From Oceanobacillus sojae (GTDB taxonomy: Bacteria; Bacillota; Bacilli; Bacillales; Amphibacillaceae): a DNA stretch of 64,000 bases. The stretch is from assembly GCF_007991515.1 (NCBI RefSeq), contig NZ_BJYM01000006.1, positions 62,001 to 126,000 of the forward strand, read 5' to 3'. The position numbers and the translations under genes were made by a program. Within the stretch, counting starts at the first letter, position 1; the number at the start of each line of letters is the position of its first letter. Under the pieces are notes generated by a model. The model was not told the origin of the DNA, searched no databases, and saw nothing but the letters and a program-made list of their open reading frames with translations. This document shows positions 16,832 to 25,709 of this stretch, in pieces.

Positions 16832-18832
16832 ATGAGAACACAGACAATAGAAAAAATATCAGATTTATCCGTTGCTACAATTAGAACATTGGCGATTGAC
16901 AGTGTAGAAAATGCCAATCACGGTCATTTAGGAATGCCTTTAGGAGCGGCACCGATGGGATATACACTCTTTAAAAATGTGATGAATCATAATCCAGAGA
17001 ATCCGCATTGGTATAATCGCGACAGATTTGTACTAACGTCCGGCCATGGCTCTGTTTTATTATATACATTGCTGCATTTAAGCGGATATGAGGTCTCAAT
17101 TGATGATTTAAAAACCTTTAGAAAACTTGGAAGTATCACTCCAGGTCATCCCGAGGTTGATATAACCCCTGGGGTAGAAGCTACCACCGGGCCATTGGGA
17201 CAAGGGCTTGCTATGACAATCGGTCTGGCACTTGCTGAGGCGCATTTGGCAGAGAAATATAATAAACCGGATTTTGATATTGTGGATCATTACACGTATA
17301 CGATATGTGGTGATGGAGACTTAATGGAAGGTGTAGCCCAGGAATCCGTATCTCTGGCAGGGCACTTAGGGTTGGGGAAATTAATTGTGTTATATGATTC
17401 TAATGATGTGTGCTCTGATGGTGATCTCAGTGATACCAATTCAGAGGATGTCCAAAAAAAGTATGGATCAATGGGATGGCAGGTCATTCGCGTGGAGGAT
17501 GGAAATGACATAAACGAAATCGAAAAAGCTATACAGTCGGGGAAAGAGGAGAAAAATAAACCAACATTAATTGAAGTAAAAACAATTATCGGGTTCGGCT
17601 CTCCCAATAAAAGTGGAACAGCAGCTATTCACAGTAATCCTGTTGGCCCGGAAGAATCCGATTTGATTAGAAAAGCATACGGATGGGATTTTACGGAAGA
17701 TTTTTATATTCCAGATGAAGTAAAAAAAGATTTCTCTGCTATCTGTGAAAATGGGAGAGCAAGTGAAACTGAATGGGGGAATTTATTAGAGGCGTATCAA
17801 AGAGAATATCCAGAGCTGTCTAAAGAATTTCTGGCGTCAATGGAAAATAACTTTGAAGTAGAAGAAATAAATATAAATTTTGAAAAAGAAAAAGTAGCAA
17901 CCCGTTCCGCATCTGGAGAAGTATTGAACGCGATTGCTGATAAAATACCATTAATAGGCGGCTCTGCTGATTTAGCTTCCTCCAATAAGACAACCATTAA
18001 TGGAAGTAATTTTATAAGCAGAAATGATTATAGCGGAAGAAATATAAATTATGGTGTTCGTGAATTTGGTATGGCTTCGATTGCTAACGGATTGGCATTA
18101 CATGGAGGGCTTAAACCTTACACCGGTACATTCCTGGTTTTCTCTGACTATATGCGTTCAGCTATACGAATATCTTCGATAATGAATAAGCCATTGATAT
18201 ATATTTTTACGCATGACAGTATCATGCTGGGGCAGGATGGGCCTACCCATCAGCCGGTAGAGCACCTGGCTTCATTAAGAGCGATGCCGAATCTAAATAT
18301 TATTAGACCGGCAGATGCTAATGAAACTGCGGCTGCCTGGGAAATTGCGATTCATTCTAAGGAGACTCCGACTGCAATTGTTCTTGGCAGACATGACGTA
18401 CCTGTATTAGAAACCGCAGATAAAGAGGGTGTGAAAAAAGGAGCTTATATTATATCTAAAGGTAATGGAAAAGCGACTGGCAAAATAATCGCAACTGGTT
18501 CCGAAGTAGAACTGGCAATAAAAGCTCAAGCAATTTTAGAGAAAGAAGAAGTATATGTTGATGTAATTAGTATGCCAAGCTGGGAGCTGTTTTTAAAGCA
18601 GGATGATGCTTACAAAAATGAAATTCTTCGTAAGGAGATTAAGAATATTTTAGCGGTGGAGATGGGTTCATCTATCGGCTGGAGAGAATTTGTCGGAGCT
18701 GATGGAGATATGTTGACCATTAATCATTTTGGGGAGTCTGGAGATGGACAAGAATTAGCTGGGAAGCTTGGTTACTATCCTGAAAATATTGCTGATAGAT
18801 TTAAAAGGCTGGAAGAGAAAAATAGTAGGTAA
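16832..18832 (+). CDS. tkt: Transketolase
   Basis: A full-length 666-residue transketolase, which moves two-carbon ketol units between sugar phosphates using thiamine diphosphate. GHGSVLLYTLLHLSGY is at about 73, the ThDP motif GDGDLMEG...N near 155-185, the HDS/GQDGPTHQP block at about 455, and the C-terminal domain is complete. The normally conserved NSGHPG near the N-terminus reads NHGHLG (29-34), unlike most housekeeping enzymes. It lies 19 bp after the UlaA-like permease and ends at a strong terminator, so it is a dedicated operon copy. It would feed pentose-phosphate products into glycolysis. Confidence 0.95.
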   Translation: MRTQTIEKISDLSVATIRTLAIDSVENANHGHLGMPLGAAPMGYTLFKNVMNHNPENPHWYNRDRFVLTSGHGSVLLYTLLHLSGYEVSIDDLKTFRKLGSITPGHPEVDITPGVEATTGPLGQGLAMTIGLALAEAHLAEKYNKPDFDIVDHYTYTICGDGDLMEGVAQESVSLAGHLGLGKLIVLYDSNDVCSDGDLSDTNSEDVQKKYGSMGWQVIRVEDGNDINEIEKAIQSGKEEKNKPTLIEVKTIIGFGSPNKSGTAAIHSNPVGPEESDLIRKAYGWDFTEDFYIPDEVKKDFSAICENGRASETEWGNLLEAYQREYPELSKEFLASMENNFEVEEININFEKEKVATRSASGEVLNAIADKIPLIGGSADLASSNKTTINGSNFISRNDYSGRNINYGVREFGMASIANGLALHGGLKPYTGTFLVFSDYMRSAIRISSIMNKPLIYIFTHDSIMLGQDGPTHQPVEHLASLRAMPNLNIIRPADANETAAAWEIAIHSKETPTAIVLGRHDVPVLETADKEGVKKGAYIISKGNGKATGKIIATGSEVELAIKAQAILEKEEVYVDVISMPSWELFLKQDDAYKNEILRKEIKNILAVEMGSSIGWREFVGADGDMLTINHFGESGDGQELAGKLGYYPENIADRFKRLEEKNSR

Positions 18833-18872
18833 GAGATTAATTAAGTTTGTATGGAATATATAATAAATTAAA

Positions 18873-18916
18873 AATAATAGATGAAGTCCCCCTTAGGAAC
18901 TTCATCTATTATTTTT
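18873..18916 (+). terminator. Rho-independent terminator after transketolase
   Basis: Fifteen-base perfect stem AATAATAGATGAAGT / ACTTCATCTATTATT with an 11-nt loop, followed by T residues. Confidence 0.9.
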
Positions 18917-18942
18917 GTATACTTAATATAAACATCAGGGTA

Positions 18943-19071
18943 CCACAAGCTGAAGGGAGTTCATTTGAGCAAATTTCTTTCTTAACCTATAATGCAATTA
19001 TTCTAGAATTGATAAAACAACATAATGAAACGGCAGAACCTATGTTTGAAAGGAATGCTGATTTAGAATAA
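18943..19071 (+). pseudogene. C-terminal gene fragment, SIS-isomerase-like
   Basis: An open frame without start or ribosome binding site encodes VPQAEGSSFEQISFLTYNAI followed by an amphipathic helix and NADLE at the stop. The pattern recalls the C-terminal part of small SIS-fold sugar isomerases, but I cannot confirm this. It stands next to a clear pseudogene, so it is probably decayed sequence. Confidence 0.3.
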
Positions 19072-19204
19072 TATTGTCAAACCCATTCAAAACAAATAAA
19101 TTATTTTCTCAAAATAAGAATAAATAAAGTAAGCGAAAAATAATATATTACATTCTATTATAACTGAATTTATCTCTTTACTTGAATTTAACAAGTAACA
19201 GGAG

Positions 19205-19933
19205 GTAGTTTTTCATGGATGATGAGCATCTGGTTGCTCCCGAACAATCCCAATAACATCTTCCTCTGTATTTAAAGAATTTGGAAAGTTGTCAGTAATC
19301 GTTAGCAATAGCCACGATAAAGAAGTAGTGAAGTACGCACATGCAACAACTGCGGAAATTGTTATTACTGCAGAAAAAGGAAAGAGAATTTGTGTAGTGA
19401 ATTCGGCTCTTTTTCGATGGGAGAAAGAGGCTATTACGACCAGGGAGGACTTGGAAAATATATCATTGCAGATACAAGAGAGGTATTTGCCTTTGCAGAG
19501 GATATACCGTTCCACCATGGTACTTTTGCAGTGTAACACGCAGTAAAATCCAGCTTGGAAACGATGTTTTGATTATAGAAACAGGCATAATGGGACTGCT
19601 TCATCTGATAGTTGCTAAACTTCAAAGGTGCAGAGTGATTATCAATGCCCCGGATGCAGCTCAGAGAAAAGAAGCATAAGAGCTCGGTGTGACAATTGCC
19701 TCAAATTCACACGAAGAAGACGTAGTGGAGACTTTTCATGAACAGTTTCTTTTACCACGATGACCCGAAACCCAGATTGGATTCACCGTACAGGAGTTGA
19801 AATAACTGGAGCGGTCCGTCTGTACAATCTTTAGCCAAATAGATTTATTTCGGAGATTTATTCATTGGATGAAGTTGGGGAAGCGTTTGAAGTATCGTTT
19901 AGAGGAAGGCAGTATAGGGTGGTCGAGATGTAA
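19205..19933 (+). pseudogene. Degraded zinc-dependent alcohol/polyol dehydrogenase
   Basis: Fragments in several frames rebuild a medium-chain dehydrogenase. The structural-zinc loop VRTCNNCGNCYYCRK starts near 19334, followed by GERGYYDQGGLGKYI and EDIPFHHGTFAV up to a stop near 19535. The Rossmann segment TGIMGLLHLIVAKLQ...VIINAPDAAQRKEA begins near 19586 and is interrupted by a stop. The C-terminus EIYSLDEVGEAFEVSFRGRQ ends in VVEM at 19933. About 60-100 residues between the Rossmann segment and the C-terminus are missing. Several stops, frameshifts and an internal deletion make it non-functional. The beginning (19205-19330) is not recognisable. Confidence 0.75.
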
Positions 19934-20285
19934 AGAGTGGAACAATTTTTATTTGATTGTTTGAGATAAATTATTAGACTATTACTGGATTAATTGTCTT
20001 TAGGTGAGTATTGGTTTAAGTTGGCAGATAGATAACACTCGCTTAAAAATGATATTGCTAATAGTATCTATTATATTGTAAAAGGAGCTTTGATAGATTT
20101 TTACCTGTTTTAGCTGTACTTATTGCAGCTACCTTTATAGTAATCAGCACGAGAAAATTAATCTTTGGCAATAGGATGGAGTGCCAGGTTTCTAAATATC
20201 AGTACCGTTGGATGTTGTAGTAGCGGGTGCTGAAAACCCGTGAGGAAAGTACTTATGATACATATACTCTCTGCATATTGACTTT
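19934..20285. other. Non-coding or decayed sequence upstream of the sigma-54 activator
   Basis: No intact gene. Short hydrophobic frames (for example around 20105-20165) look like remnants of a membrane protein but lack start signals. The stretch carries the upstream region of the LevR-like gene. Confidence 0.4.
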
Positions 20286-20299
20286 TGTAAGCGTTTGTT
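20286..20299 (+). promoter_or_regulatory. Candidate cre (CcpA) box
   Basis: TGTAAGCGTTTGTT matches the TGTAANCGNT part of the consensus. It lies 26 bp before the start codon of the LevR-like activator. Confidence 0.4.
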
Positions 20300-20324
20300 T
20301 AATTATGAAGAGGAGGTGGAACGT

Positions 20325-23099
20325 ATGATTAAAGAAGAATTAATAAATTACTTAGAAAACCAGACAGCTTTCTTAGATTTAGACAATATTAGTGAAATAT
20401 TTACTTCCAAGATAATAGGGGAGCAATTTAATTTAAAGAGAAATACGGTGAGTCACTATCTAAATCAATTAAATGAACAGGGAAGTGTCATTAAAATAAA
20501 TACACGTCCGGTTTACTTTTTTCATAAGAATGCTTTTGAAACACAATTCTATACGCTATCCAAAAGTATATATCATAGTTTAGATGAATTAAAAGAAGAG
20601 CAGCCTTTATTTCAAAAAAAGAAGGATATATTTTCATTTTTAATTGGAAGTGATGCAAGTTTGGCAAGGAGTATAGAACAATTAAAGACAGCACTTTACT
20701 ATCCGGAAAATGGCTTGCCAGTGTTATTGACAGGAGAAAGCGGGACAGGTAAAAGCTATATGGTGAAAATCGTCTATCACTTCTGTTTAGCAAATGATTT
20801 AATTAAGGAAGATGCGCGAATGATTACTTTAAATTGTGCTCAGTATGCTAATAACCCTGAACTTTTAACTAGCCATTTATTTGGACATGTCAAGGGAGCT
20901 TTTACGGGCGCAGATGAAGATCATAGAGGTATTTTTGAAGAAGCAAATGGCGGAATTTTGTTTTTAGATGAAGTTCACCGATTAAACGCAGAGGGGCAGG
21001 AAAAACTATTTACCTATCTTGATCAAGGGATAATTTATCGAATGGGTGAAACGAATAATCCGCGTAAAGTCAATACAAGATTATTCTTTGCAACTACCGA
21101 AGATTTGAATAGTGTCTTTTTGTCCACGTTTATTCGTCGTATTCCTGTTCAAATAGAATTACCCCCTTTGGAGCAGCGAACACAAAATGAACGTTTAGAG
21201 ATGATATATGATTTTTTAATAAAAGAAAGATCAAAAATTAAAAAAGTCTTATTAGTGAGCAGTCAAGTTTTGCACTTATTAAAAACTACTCCCCATCAAG
21301 GGAATATCGGTAAGTTGAAAAATGTAGTGAAAGTAACGGTAGCAAAAGCATTTTCTGAGCAAAAAGATGCCAATAATATCTATATTACTATTTATCACTT
21401 ACCTCCTGATTTATTAGCAAAAGCTGCTTTGAAAACGAATGCAGCTATGGAAGAAAATATAAAAATTGATGAAACCACAAGTATAGAAAGTTTATCAACG
21501 AAAAAAAATCCTGAAGAGCTGCGAATTATTCGTACATATGAACGTTTACTGGCCAGCTTTAAGAAGTCGGGATCCAATATTACAGTTATTGGTGAAGATA
21601 TAAAAAATGAGGTAGAAAATTTATTTGATTTTTTAATATTTGAAACAGATCGAGAAAAGAAACACGAATTATTATTATTCATGACTCAATATGTACGTGA
21701 TACGTTAAAACAGATGGAGACCTCTTATCAGATTATATTTAATGGTAATAGTGTCTATGCCGTTAGTTACTATTTATTCCAAAGAAGTTCCGTCCGCTGG
21801 CAGCCTGATGATGTGGAAGTACAAACTTTAATCAAAGAATTTAAGCAAGCAGTCATTCAAGCATATCCTATGCTATTTCAGTATACAGAAAGAATGCTAT
21901 CTATCATTAAACCCAGGTTGGATATTGAAGTATTTGATATGGATTTAATTTTACTGACTCTTTACTTCAGGCAATTAGGTTTATCCCGGGAATCCAATTT
22001 TGCAAAAGCAATTATTGTTGCCCATGGCTATGCAACTGCAAGCAGTATCGCTAACGTGGCCAATCGCTTATTAGGTAAAAATATTTTTGAATCGTTTGAT
22101 ATGCCGATTGATACTACGCCACAAAAAATCGCTGAGGAAATAGTTGATTATACTGAAAAAAATGATGTGAGCAATGGCCTTGTTATTTTGGTGGATATGG
22201 GGTCATTAAAAGCAATATATGAATATTTTCCACAACAATTATCCGTTCCCGTTATGATTATGAATAATATAACCACCCCTCTGGCAATAGCTATAGGGGA
22301 AAATATCCAGAAAAATATGAACCTGTCTGAAGTTGCGGTTCATTCATTTGAAGATAATCAACCAGACTGGAAGATAATTTATCCACAAAAAAATAAAAAT
22401 AAAGCTTTATTGACTACATGCTTTACCGGAATCGGTACAGCAACAAAAATTAGTAACCTTCTTGAAAAAAGTTTACCAGTAAATAGTCCGCTAAAGGTGC
22501 TTCCTTACGATTATCAAACACTGCATGATCAAAAAGAAAAAGAGACTGTTTTTTCACTTTATGAAGTTGTTGGAATTGTAGGAACTGCAAACCCGATGAT
22601 TCGGGATATTCCTTATTTATCTCTTGAAGAATTAATTTCTGGAGAAGGTACACTGCATCTAAGAGAGTGGCTAATGAAAAGTCTAGATGATGAGCAGGCA
22701 GAACAATTTAACGACCGATTAATCCGCAACTTTTCACTTGAAAAAGTAATAGATTCTGTAACAATATTAGACACGGATAAGGTAATGGCAGAAATCGAAT
22801 TATTTATGCGAATACTAGAGGAGTTAACTGGACAAAAAATTTCAAATGAGAGAAAGCTTGCTCTATATGTGCATGTCAGTTGTTTGATTGAACGGTTAAT
22901 TCGTAATGTTCCAATTGAAATCTATAGTGGAAATGACATCGATGAAGAGTGTCGGGAAGAACAGCTTGTCAGAATAAAAGAAGCATTCAGTGTCATAGAA
23001 GAAGATTACAGTGTCAAAATACCAAATTCAGAATTAAAATATATTTATGATATTCTCTTTCAAAAACTTGATTTTTCAATCGTTAACGAAGATTTTTAA
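20325..23099 (+). CDS. LevR/GfrR-type sigma-54-dependent PTS activator
   Basis: A 924-residue enhancer-binding protein. N-terminal HTH (about 1-60); AAA+ domain with Walker A GESGTGKS (about 137-144), the sigma-54 contact loop GAFTGA (about 191) and Walker B ILFLDE (about 211-216); PRD1; EIIA-Man-like domain with His near 566 (IVAHGYATASS); EIIB-like domain near 700 (TTCFTGIGTA); and a C-terminal PRD2 with His near 849. Such proteins open sigma-54 promoters and are controlled by HPr and EIIB phosphorylation. GAGGAGGTGGAACGT fixes ATG 20325. A consensus -24/-12 element follows immediately, so the downstream PTS-deglycase operon is the obvious target. Confidence 0.93.
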   Translation: MIKEELINYLENQTAFLDLDNISEIFTSKIIGEQFNLKRNTVSHYLNQLNEQGSVIKINTRPVYFFHKNAFETQFYTLSKSIYHSLDELKEEQPLFQKKKDIFSFLIGSDASLARSIEQLKTALYYPENGLPVLLTGESGTGKSYMVKIVYHFCLANDLIKEDARMITLNCAQYANNPELLTSHLFGHVKGAFTGADEDHRGIFEEANGGILFLDEVHRLNAEGQEKLFTYLDQGIIYRMGETNNPRKVNTRLFFATTEDLNSVFLSTFIRRIPVQIELPPLEQRTQNERLEMIYDFLIKERSKIKKVLLVSSQVLHLLKTTPHQGNIGKLKNVVKVTVAKAFSEQKDANNIYITIYHLPPDLLAKAALKTNAAMEENIKIDETTSIESLSTKKNPEELRIIRTYERLLASFKKSGSNITVIGEDIKNEVENLFDFLIFETDREKKHELLLFMTQYVRDTLKQMETSYQIIFNGNSVYAVSYYLFQRSSVRWQPDDVEVQTLIKEFKQAVIQAYPMLFQYTERMLSIIKPRLDIEVFDMDLILLTLYFRQLGLSRESNFAKAIIVAHGYATASSIANVANRLLGKNIFESFDMPIDTTPQKIAEEIVDYTEKNDVSNGLVILVDMGSLKAIYEYFPQQLSVPVMIMNNITTPLAIAIGENIQKNMNLSEVAVHSFEDNQPDWKIIYPQKNKNKALLTTCFTGIGTATKISNLLEKSLPVNSPLKVLPYDYQTLHDQKEKETVFSLYEVVGIVGTANPMIRDIPYLSLEELISGEGTLHLREWLMKSLDDEQAEQFNDRLIRNFSLEKVIDSVTILDTDKVMAEIELFMRILEELTGQKISNERKLALYVHVSCLIERLIRNVPIEIYSGNDIDEECREEQLVRIKEAFSVIEEDYSVKIPNSELKYIYDILFQKLDFSIVNEDF

Positions 23100-23108
23100 T
23101 AGGTAAAC

Positions 23109-23139
23109 AAAGCGTGCCACTAAAGTTGGCACGCTTTTT
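23109..23139 (+). terminator. Hairpin after the activator gene, overlapping the sigma-54 promoter
   Basis: Perfect 11-bp stem AAAGCGTGCCA / TGGCACGCTTT with a 7-nt loop and a T tract. It can end transcription of the activator. Its right arm contains the -24 element of the next promoter. Confidence 0.7.
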
Positions 23140-23142
23140 GCT
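23126..23142 (+). promoter_or_regulatory. Sigma-54 (-24/-12) promoter
   Basis: TTGGCACGCTTTTTGCT fits the YTGGCACGNNNNTTGCW consensus completely, with exactly 10 bp between the GG (23128-23129) and GC (23140-23141) dinucleotides. Transcription should begin near 23153, about 20 bp before the EIIA ATG. The LevR-type activator next door supports the assignment. Confidence 0.9.
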
Positions 23143-23172
23143 TTATATAAGTGTAAGTGAGGTGAAAAAAGG

Positions 23173-23592
23173 ATGGAAAGAAAATTAGTTTTGGCTAGTC
23201 ACGGAAAGTTTGCGTCAGGAATTTTAAGCTCTTTAGAATTAATTTGCGGTAAAAACAGTAATATTATCACTCTGGATGCTTATGTAAAAGCAAATTATGA
23301 CTTAGCTTCAGAAGTTGAGAAATTAATGAGAGAAAACCGGGGTAAAGAATTAATCGTTATCACAGATATATTTGGGGGGAGTGTGAATAATGAATTTTTG
23401 AAATATATATATACACCAAATTTCTATCTTGCATCAGGAATGAATTTACCTTGGTTAATTGAAATTGTAACTCAATTTACAACAGCAAAATCCATTCCGG
23501 GATTAATCAAGGATTCTTTAAATAACTCAAAGGAAATGATTCAATTTTGCAATGAAACAATCCATAAGGAAAGTGAAGAAGAGGATTTCTAA
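23173..23592 (+). CDS. PTS mannose-family EIIA (gfrA-like)
   Basis: A 139-residue EIIA of the mannose superfamily. ERKLVLASHGKFASGIL carries the phosphorylated His10, and VITDIFGGSVNNEF near 60-75 is the conserved loop. First gene after the sigma-54 promoter, with an AGTGAGGTGAAAAAAGG leader. Position and gene order match gfrA of the Salmonella glucoselysine/fructoselysine operon. Confidence 0.92.
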   Translation: MERKLVLASHGKFASGILSSLELICGKNSNIITLDAYVKANYDLASEVEKLMRENRGKELIVITDIFGGSVNNEFLKYIYTPNFYLASGMNLPWLIEIVTQFTTAKSIPGLIKDSLNNSKEMIQFCNETIHKESEEEDF

Positions 23593-23609
23593 AAAGGGAG
23601 GAAATAAGA

Positions 23610-24080
23610 ATGATTAAATTATTGCGAGTAGATCACCGTCTACTACATGGACAAGTGGCATTTTCTTGGACGCAGAGCCTGGGTATAGATTGCATTCTGG
23701 TTGCAAATGACGATGTACCAGAAAATGATATCAGAAAAACGACGATTAAATTAGCAAAGCCACAAGGCGTGAAATTAGTCATAAAAAATATTAACGACTC
23801 TATTAAAGCTTTGCAAAGCGGTGTAACGGATAAATATAAGTTATTTATTGTCGTTGAATCTGTAGAAGATGCATATAAGCTGTCAAAAGCCTATCCAGAA
23901 ATTCAAGAAATAAATTTAGGCGGTATGAAAATTCGAGAAGGTACAAGAAATATTTCAAAGGCAATTAATATTACTAAAGAAGAAGAAGAGCTGGTTAAAG
24001 AATTAGTAGACAGCGGAGTAGAGGTGGAAATTAGACAAGTGCCATCGGATAAAAAAATTAAGGCGCTAGACGCTTTTTAA
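23610..24080 (+). CDS. PTS mannose-family EIIB (gfrB-like)
   Basis: A 156-residue EIIB. The signature LLRVDHRLLHGQVAFSWTQ places the phospho-His at residue 13. AAAAAGGGAGGAAATAAG precedes the ATG. It transfers phosphate from the upstream EIIA to the sugar moiety at IIC/IID, and in LevR-type circuits it also phosphorylates the activator. Full length for the family. Confidence 0.93.
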   Translation: MIKLLRVDHRLLHGQVAFSWTQSLGIDCILVANDDVPENDIRKTTIKLAKPQGVKLVIKNINDSIKALQSGVTDKYKLFIVVESVEDAYKLSKAYPEIQEINLGGMKIREGTRNISKAINITKEEEELVKELVDSGVEVEIRQVPSDKKIKALDAF

Positions 24081-24097
24081 AGAAAGGATGAAATTAA

Positions 24098-24886
24098 GTG
24101 ATTTTACAAGCAGTCCTTCTTGGGGTTATAGCATTTATTGCTCAATCCGAATATGCACTAGGAACTTCTTTGTTATCTCGCCCAATTGTAACAGGGTTAT
24201 TTACTGGAATTGCACTAGGAGATATTAAAACAGGTATCATAATGGGAGCCACTTTAGAACTGGCTTTTATAGGTTCGTTTTCAGTTGGAGCTTCTATCCC
24301 ACCTGATGTCGTAACTGGAGGAATACTAGGAACAGCTTTTGCTATTACGGCAGGCGCAGGAACTGAAACAGCGCTATTACTAGGGTTGCCAATTGCTACA
24401 TTGACTTTAATTTTAAAAAATATCTATTTAGGATTGGTAATTCCTACAATGAATCATAAAGCAGATAGTTATGCAGAGATGGGAAATTACAAAGGAGTAG
24501 AACGAATGCATTTAATTGCAGGATTCGGACTTTCTCTCATGTTGGCGTTAATCGTATCTATTTCTTATTCTATCGGAAATAATGCTGTACAGTCATTTTT
24601 GAATGTGATACCAGAATTTGTTCAAACCGGTCTAACTGTTGCTACAGGGATTATTCCTGCTTTAGGATTCGCTATGTTAGCGAGATTATTAATTAATAAA
24701 AGTGTCGCTCCTTATTTCTTTTTAGGGTTTATTATTGTAGCTTACTTAGATATTCCTATTACCGGAATTGCTATATTTGGAGCTATTTTAGCAGTAATTA
24801 TTGTTAATATCATGAATTTCACAAAAAAGAATGAGCAATCTGCTCAGACAACAGATGGGGAGGTCCTTGATGATGAAGACTTCTGA
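24098..24886 (+). CDS. PTS mannose-family EIIC (gfrC-like)
   Basis: A 262-residue membrane subunit with about seven hydrophobic segments. GTSLLSRPIVTGLFTGI and MGATLELAFIGSFSVGAS are typical IIC-Man segments. It starts with GTG after AAAGGATGAAATTAA. The last 17 bp overlap the IID gene, indicating translational coupling. IIC forms the channel together with IID. Confidence 0.92.
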   Translation: MILQAVLLGVIAFIAQSEYALGTSLLSRPIVTGLFTGIALGDIKTGIIMGATLELAFIGSFSVGASIPPDVVTGGILGTAFAITAGAGTETALLLGLPIATLTLILKNIYLGLVIPTMNHKADSYAEMGNYKGVERMHLIAGFGLSLMLALIVSISYSIGNNAVQSFLNVIPEFVQTGLTVATGIIPALGFAMLARLLINKSVAPYFFLGFIIVAYLDIPITGIAIFGAILAVIIVNIMNFTKKNEQSAQTTDGEVLDDEDF

Positions 24887-25697
24887 TCCAAAAGAAAAAT
24901 CATTAATAACAAAAAAAGACTTAAACAAAGTTTTTTGGCGTTCTTTTCAGATGGAGTTTTCTTGGCATTATGAACGTCAAATGAATATGGCCTATGTTTA
25001 TGCAATGATTCCAATCCTGAGGAAACTTTATCAGACAAAAGAGGAAATGGCCTCCGCTTTAAAACGGCATTTAGAATTTTTCAATACAACGCCTCATATT
25101 GTAACGCTGATTTTAGGAATTAACGCAGCTATGGAAGAGGAAAACCGTTTAGATAAGGAATTCGACGAAAAAGCGATTGATAGTATAAAAACTTCATTAA
25201 TGGGACCGCTGGCTGGAATAGGGGATTCGTTTTTTTGGGGAACATTACGATTGATCGCAACTGGTGTAGGAACCTCACTTGCATTACAAGGAAATATATT
25301 AGGTCCAATTTTGTTCATATTAATTTTTAACATTCCACACGTTGTATTACGTTATTTATTTACAGGTTGGGGGTATAAACTAGGCACTGGTTTTTTGAAG
25401 AAAATTCAAAGTAACGGTATGATGGATAGCTTGACTTTAGGAGCATCAATTATTGGATTAGTAGTTGTTGGAGCAATGACTGCTTCGATGATAGATATTA
25501 CTATTCCGCTTTCCATAGGTAGTGGGGAAGAGGCAGTTACGATTCAAAGCATTTTGGATGATATTATGCCTCAATTATTACCATTAGCTGCTTTTGGTAT
25601 CGTTTTCTATTTATTAAAGAAAGAGGTGAAACCTTTATCAATTATTGGAGGAATGGCTGTAGTTGGTATCTTGGGCGCTTGGATTGGGATATTTTAA
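24870..25697 (+). CDS. PTS mannose-family EIID (gfrD-like)
   Basis: A 275-residue IID subunit. The typical N-terminal FWRSFQMEFSWHYERQMNM segment precedes GPLAGIGDSFFWGTLR near 125, a hallmark of IID proteins, and C-terminal hydrophobic helices follow. GGGGAGG before the double ATG fixes the start at 24870 (the second ATG at 24873 is equally possible). It overlaps IIC by 17 bp. The downstream SIS gene starts 12 bp after the stop. Confidence 0.92.
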   Translation: MMKTSDPKEKSLITKKDLNKVFWRSFQMEFSWHYERQMNMAYVYAMIPILRKLYQTKEEMASALKRHLEFFNTTPHIVTLILGINAAMEEENRLDKEFDEKAIDSIKTSLMGPLAGIGDSFFWGTLRLIATGVGTSLALQGNILGPILFILIFNIPHVVLRYLFTGWGYKLGTGFLKKIQSNGMMDSLTLGASIIGLVVVGAMTASMIDITIPLSIGSGEEAVTIQSILDDIMPQLLPLAAFGIVFYLLKKEVKPLSIIGGMAVVGILGAWIGIF

Positions 25698-25709
25698 GGA
25701 GGAAATGAA

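Noticed and set aside
19213-19539. 108-codon minus-strand frame
   Set aside because: It is the antisense of the alcohol dehydrogenase remnant, whose plus-strand zinc-loop motifs are clear.
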